From positions 28,247,059 through 28,311,058 of the forward strand of contig NC_066313.1 of assembly GCF_022539315.1 (NCBI RefSeq): a DNA stretch of 64,000 nt, written 5' to 3'. Positions 63,133 to 64,000 of this stretch are shown here, in pieces (positions within the stretch are counted from its first letter, which is position 1; every line of letters starts with the position of its first letter). A program made the position numbers and the translations under genes. Source of the stretch: Serinus canaria (lineage: Eukaryota; Chordata; Aves; Passeriformes; Fringillidae). Below the pieces are notes generated by a model, which searched no databases, had not been told where the DNA came from, and saw only the letters and a list, made by a program, of their open reading frames with translations.

Positions 63133-63454
63133 GCGGAACGCAACGGTCACCCCCGTGGCTCCGTGTGGGAGCCGCCCGCCGCCTCCGCCGGGAGCGGGGA
63201 ATAGTCCGGGCGGGAACCGCGTGGGGCACAGAGCCCTTGCCAGACACACTTCCCCAGGGAAGACCGCCCCAAATGACCCCCCCCACCCCCCTTCCGTCTC
63301 CAAGACCCTCCCCCGCGCCCGCCCCGGCGTTTCTTGACGGCTGCGCCAGGGGCAGTAGAGGGCCTGGCTGAAATCACGTCCCCTCTTCAGCCCCGCAAGG
63401 GACATCATCTGTTCGGGCGTGTCCTTGCACGCAGCGAGAGGCTGCTCCCGCCAG

Positions 63455-64000
63455 TCAGGTGTGGGCCTGTCTCCTCGAGAGCTCCATATTTGCCTTGACC
63501 ATGATGTCCACAGGGCTCAGCTTCCCTTGCTCCCGCAGGTACTTCATCACGTGAGGCCGCCGCCTCCAGGTGACCTTTATTCCATACTCGTGCTCGGGAG
63601 TATCTGCGACCAGTACTGCTGCCGCCTCCCCCCTCCCACAGGGATCAATACCAAGTGGCAACTCTTCTTCTGGATGCCAGGCATGACTACTTTGTGATAT
63701 AATGTTGCTGCATCTCCCATTCCTAGGGGAAGGAACCTTTGCAGCCTCTGCATCTGATGGATTAGGGACTTCTTGCTCCACAGGCCGGGGGGCAGGCTCT
63801 TCACAGTTCTCTGGACTCTTCACCTGGATGTTGGCGTTTGCTGCTGTCCCTTTCTTAGGCTGGTTGGGAGAGCACTGTGCATTCTTTCTCAAGCAATTTG
63901 GATCGTCCAGTGGAGGGACTGCATGTCCTTCTGGATTCTCAAAAGTTAAAGGAGGAAATCTGCAGGCTACAGCTCCTCTACAAGCTCCTCCTGCATGAAA
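63455..64000 (-). CDS. RHNO1: RHNO1, C-terminal part (RAD9-HUS1-RAD1 interacting nuclear orphan 1), partial at window edge
   Basis: RHNO1 binds the 9-1-1 checkpoint clamp and TopBP1 to promote ATR signalling at stalled forks. The frame is open from the window edge (64000) to TGA at 63457-63455, 181 codons plus the stop. It begins mid-protein with FPPLTFENPEG, matching human FPHLTFESPQ. A long low-conservation Pro/Ser/Glu-rich stretch follows. The conserved end reads DTPEHEYGIKVTWRRRPHVM and then KYLREQGKLS, against human DTPEDKYGIKVTWRRRQHLL. The tail is a dozen or so residues longer than the human one. The N-terminal 9-1-1-binding motif lies outside the window. A TTG or GTG-initiated shorter frame is not needed. 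The stop codon is only 456 bases from the TULP3 start codon. Confidence 0.93.
   Translation of the reverse strand, partial: FHAGGACRGAVACRFPPLTFENPEGHAVPPLDDPNCLRKNAQCSPNQPKKGTAANANIQVKSPENCEEPAPRPVEQEVPNPSDAEAAKVPSPRNGRCSNIISQSSHAWHPEEELPLGIDPCGRGEAAAVLVADTPEHEYGIKVTWRRRPHVMKYLREQGKLSPVDIMVKANMELSRRQAHT

Larger units (their letters stand above)
62610..63480 (-). promoter_or_regulatory. TULP3: CpG island and promoter of TULP3
   Basis: Dense CpG and very high G+C surround the TULP3 start codon at 62998. Upstream on the minus strand lie two CCAAT boxes 32 bases apart, a consensus NRF1 site and RFX-like half-sites. There is no TATA box. The island also covers the end of RHNO1, so the TULP3 promoter overlaps the 3'UTR of the upstream gene. 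The transcription start was not pinpointed; the CCAAT positions suggest about 63.02-63.05 kb. Confidence 0.8.

Noticed and set aside
62683..63408. Long open frames on both strands across the TULP3 CpG island
   Set aside because: Same compositional cause. The region is the TULP3 promoter and first exon, and the frames show no similarity and conflict with the splice-supported exon.
1..64000. CRISPR arrays, operons, phage, toxin or retroviral genes
   Set aside because: I looked for regular direct repeats with unique spacers, LTR pairs and gag/pol/env-like frames and found none. The window is an ordinary vertebrate gene region.

Overview
The window is nuclear DNA from a vertebrate, most likely a bird. 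It has long introns, GT-AG splice sites, CpG-island promoters and 5'-truncated CR1 LINEs of the sauropsid type. There are no prokaryotic operons, CRISPR arrays or viral genes. Most long open frames are chance readings of introns or GC-rich islands. The real coding sequence is in short exons, all on the minus strand.

Three genes lie head to tail on the minus strand, so they are transcribed from high to low coordinates. RHNO1 (63455-64000) is only its last, C-terminal coding part and runs off the right edge. TULP3 (start codon at 62998, stop codon ending at 32654) is complete. Its 11 coding exons could all be placed with matching splice phases and give a 464-residue tubby-family protein. TEAD4 has a CpG-island promoter and a probable untranslated first exon ending at 27004. 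Its first coding exon is 12577-12831, and the rest of the gene lies beyond the left edge. The order RHNO1-TULP3-TEAD4, all in one direction, matches what I recall of human 12p13.33, and this supports the gene names.

Region by region: 1-12576 is TEAD4 intron. 12577-12831 is the TEAD4 exon, with a conserved non-AUG (TTG) start and a (GA)13 microsatellite touching its splice donor. 12832-27003 is a 14 kb TEAD4 intron that carries a dead tRNA-like sequence. 26380-27800 is the TEAD4 CpG island. About 27.8-32.65 kb is intergenic DNA plus the TULP3 3'UTR. 32654-62998 is TULP3. 62610-63480 is the TULP3 CpG island, with NF-Y, NRF1 and RFX-like sites. 63455-64000 is RHNO1.

The products act in different processes. 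RHNO1 works in ATR / 9-1-1 checkpoint signalling, TULP3 in delivery of membrane cargo to cilia, and TEAD4 in Hippo-pathway transcription. I see no new multi-gene system. The observations most worth a second look are regulatory or structural: tandem TEAD motifs in the TEAD4 promoter, an inverted pair of RFX half-sites in the TULP3 leader, the absence of a poly(A) signal between RHNO1 and TULP3, the tRNA-like relic, and two perfect intronic hairpins.
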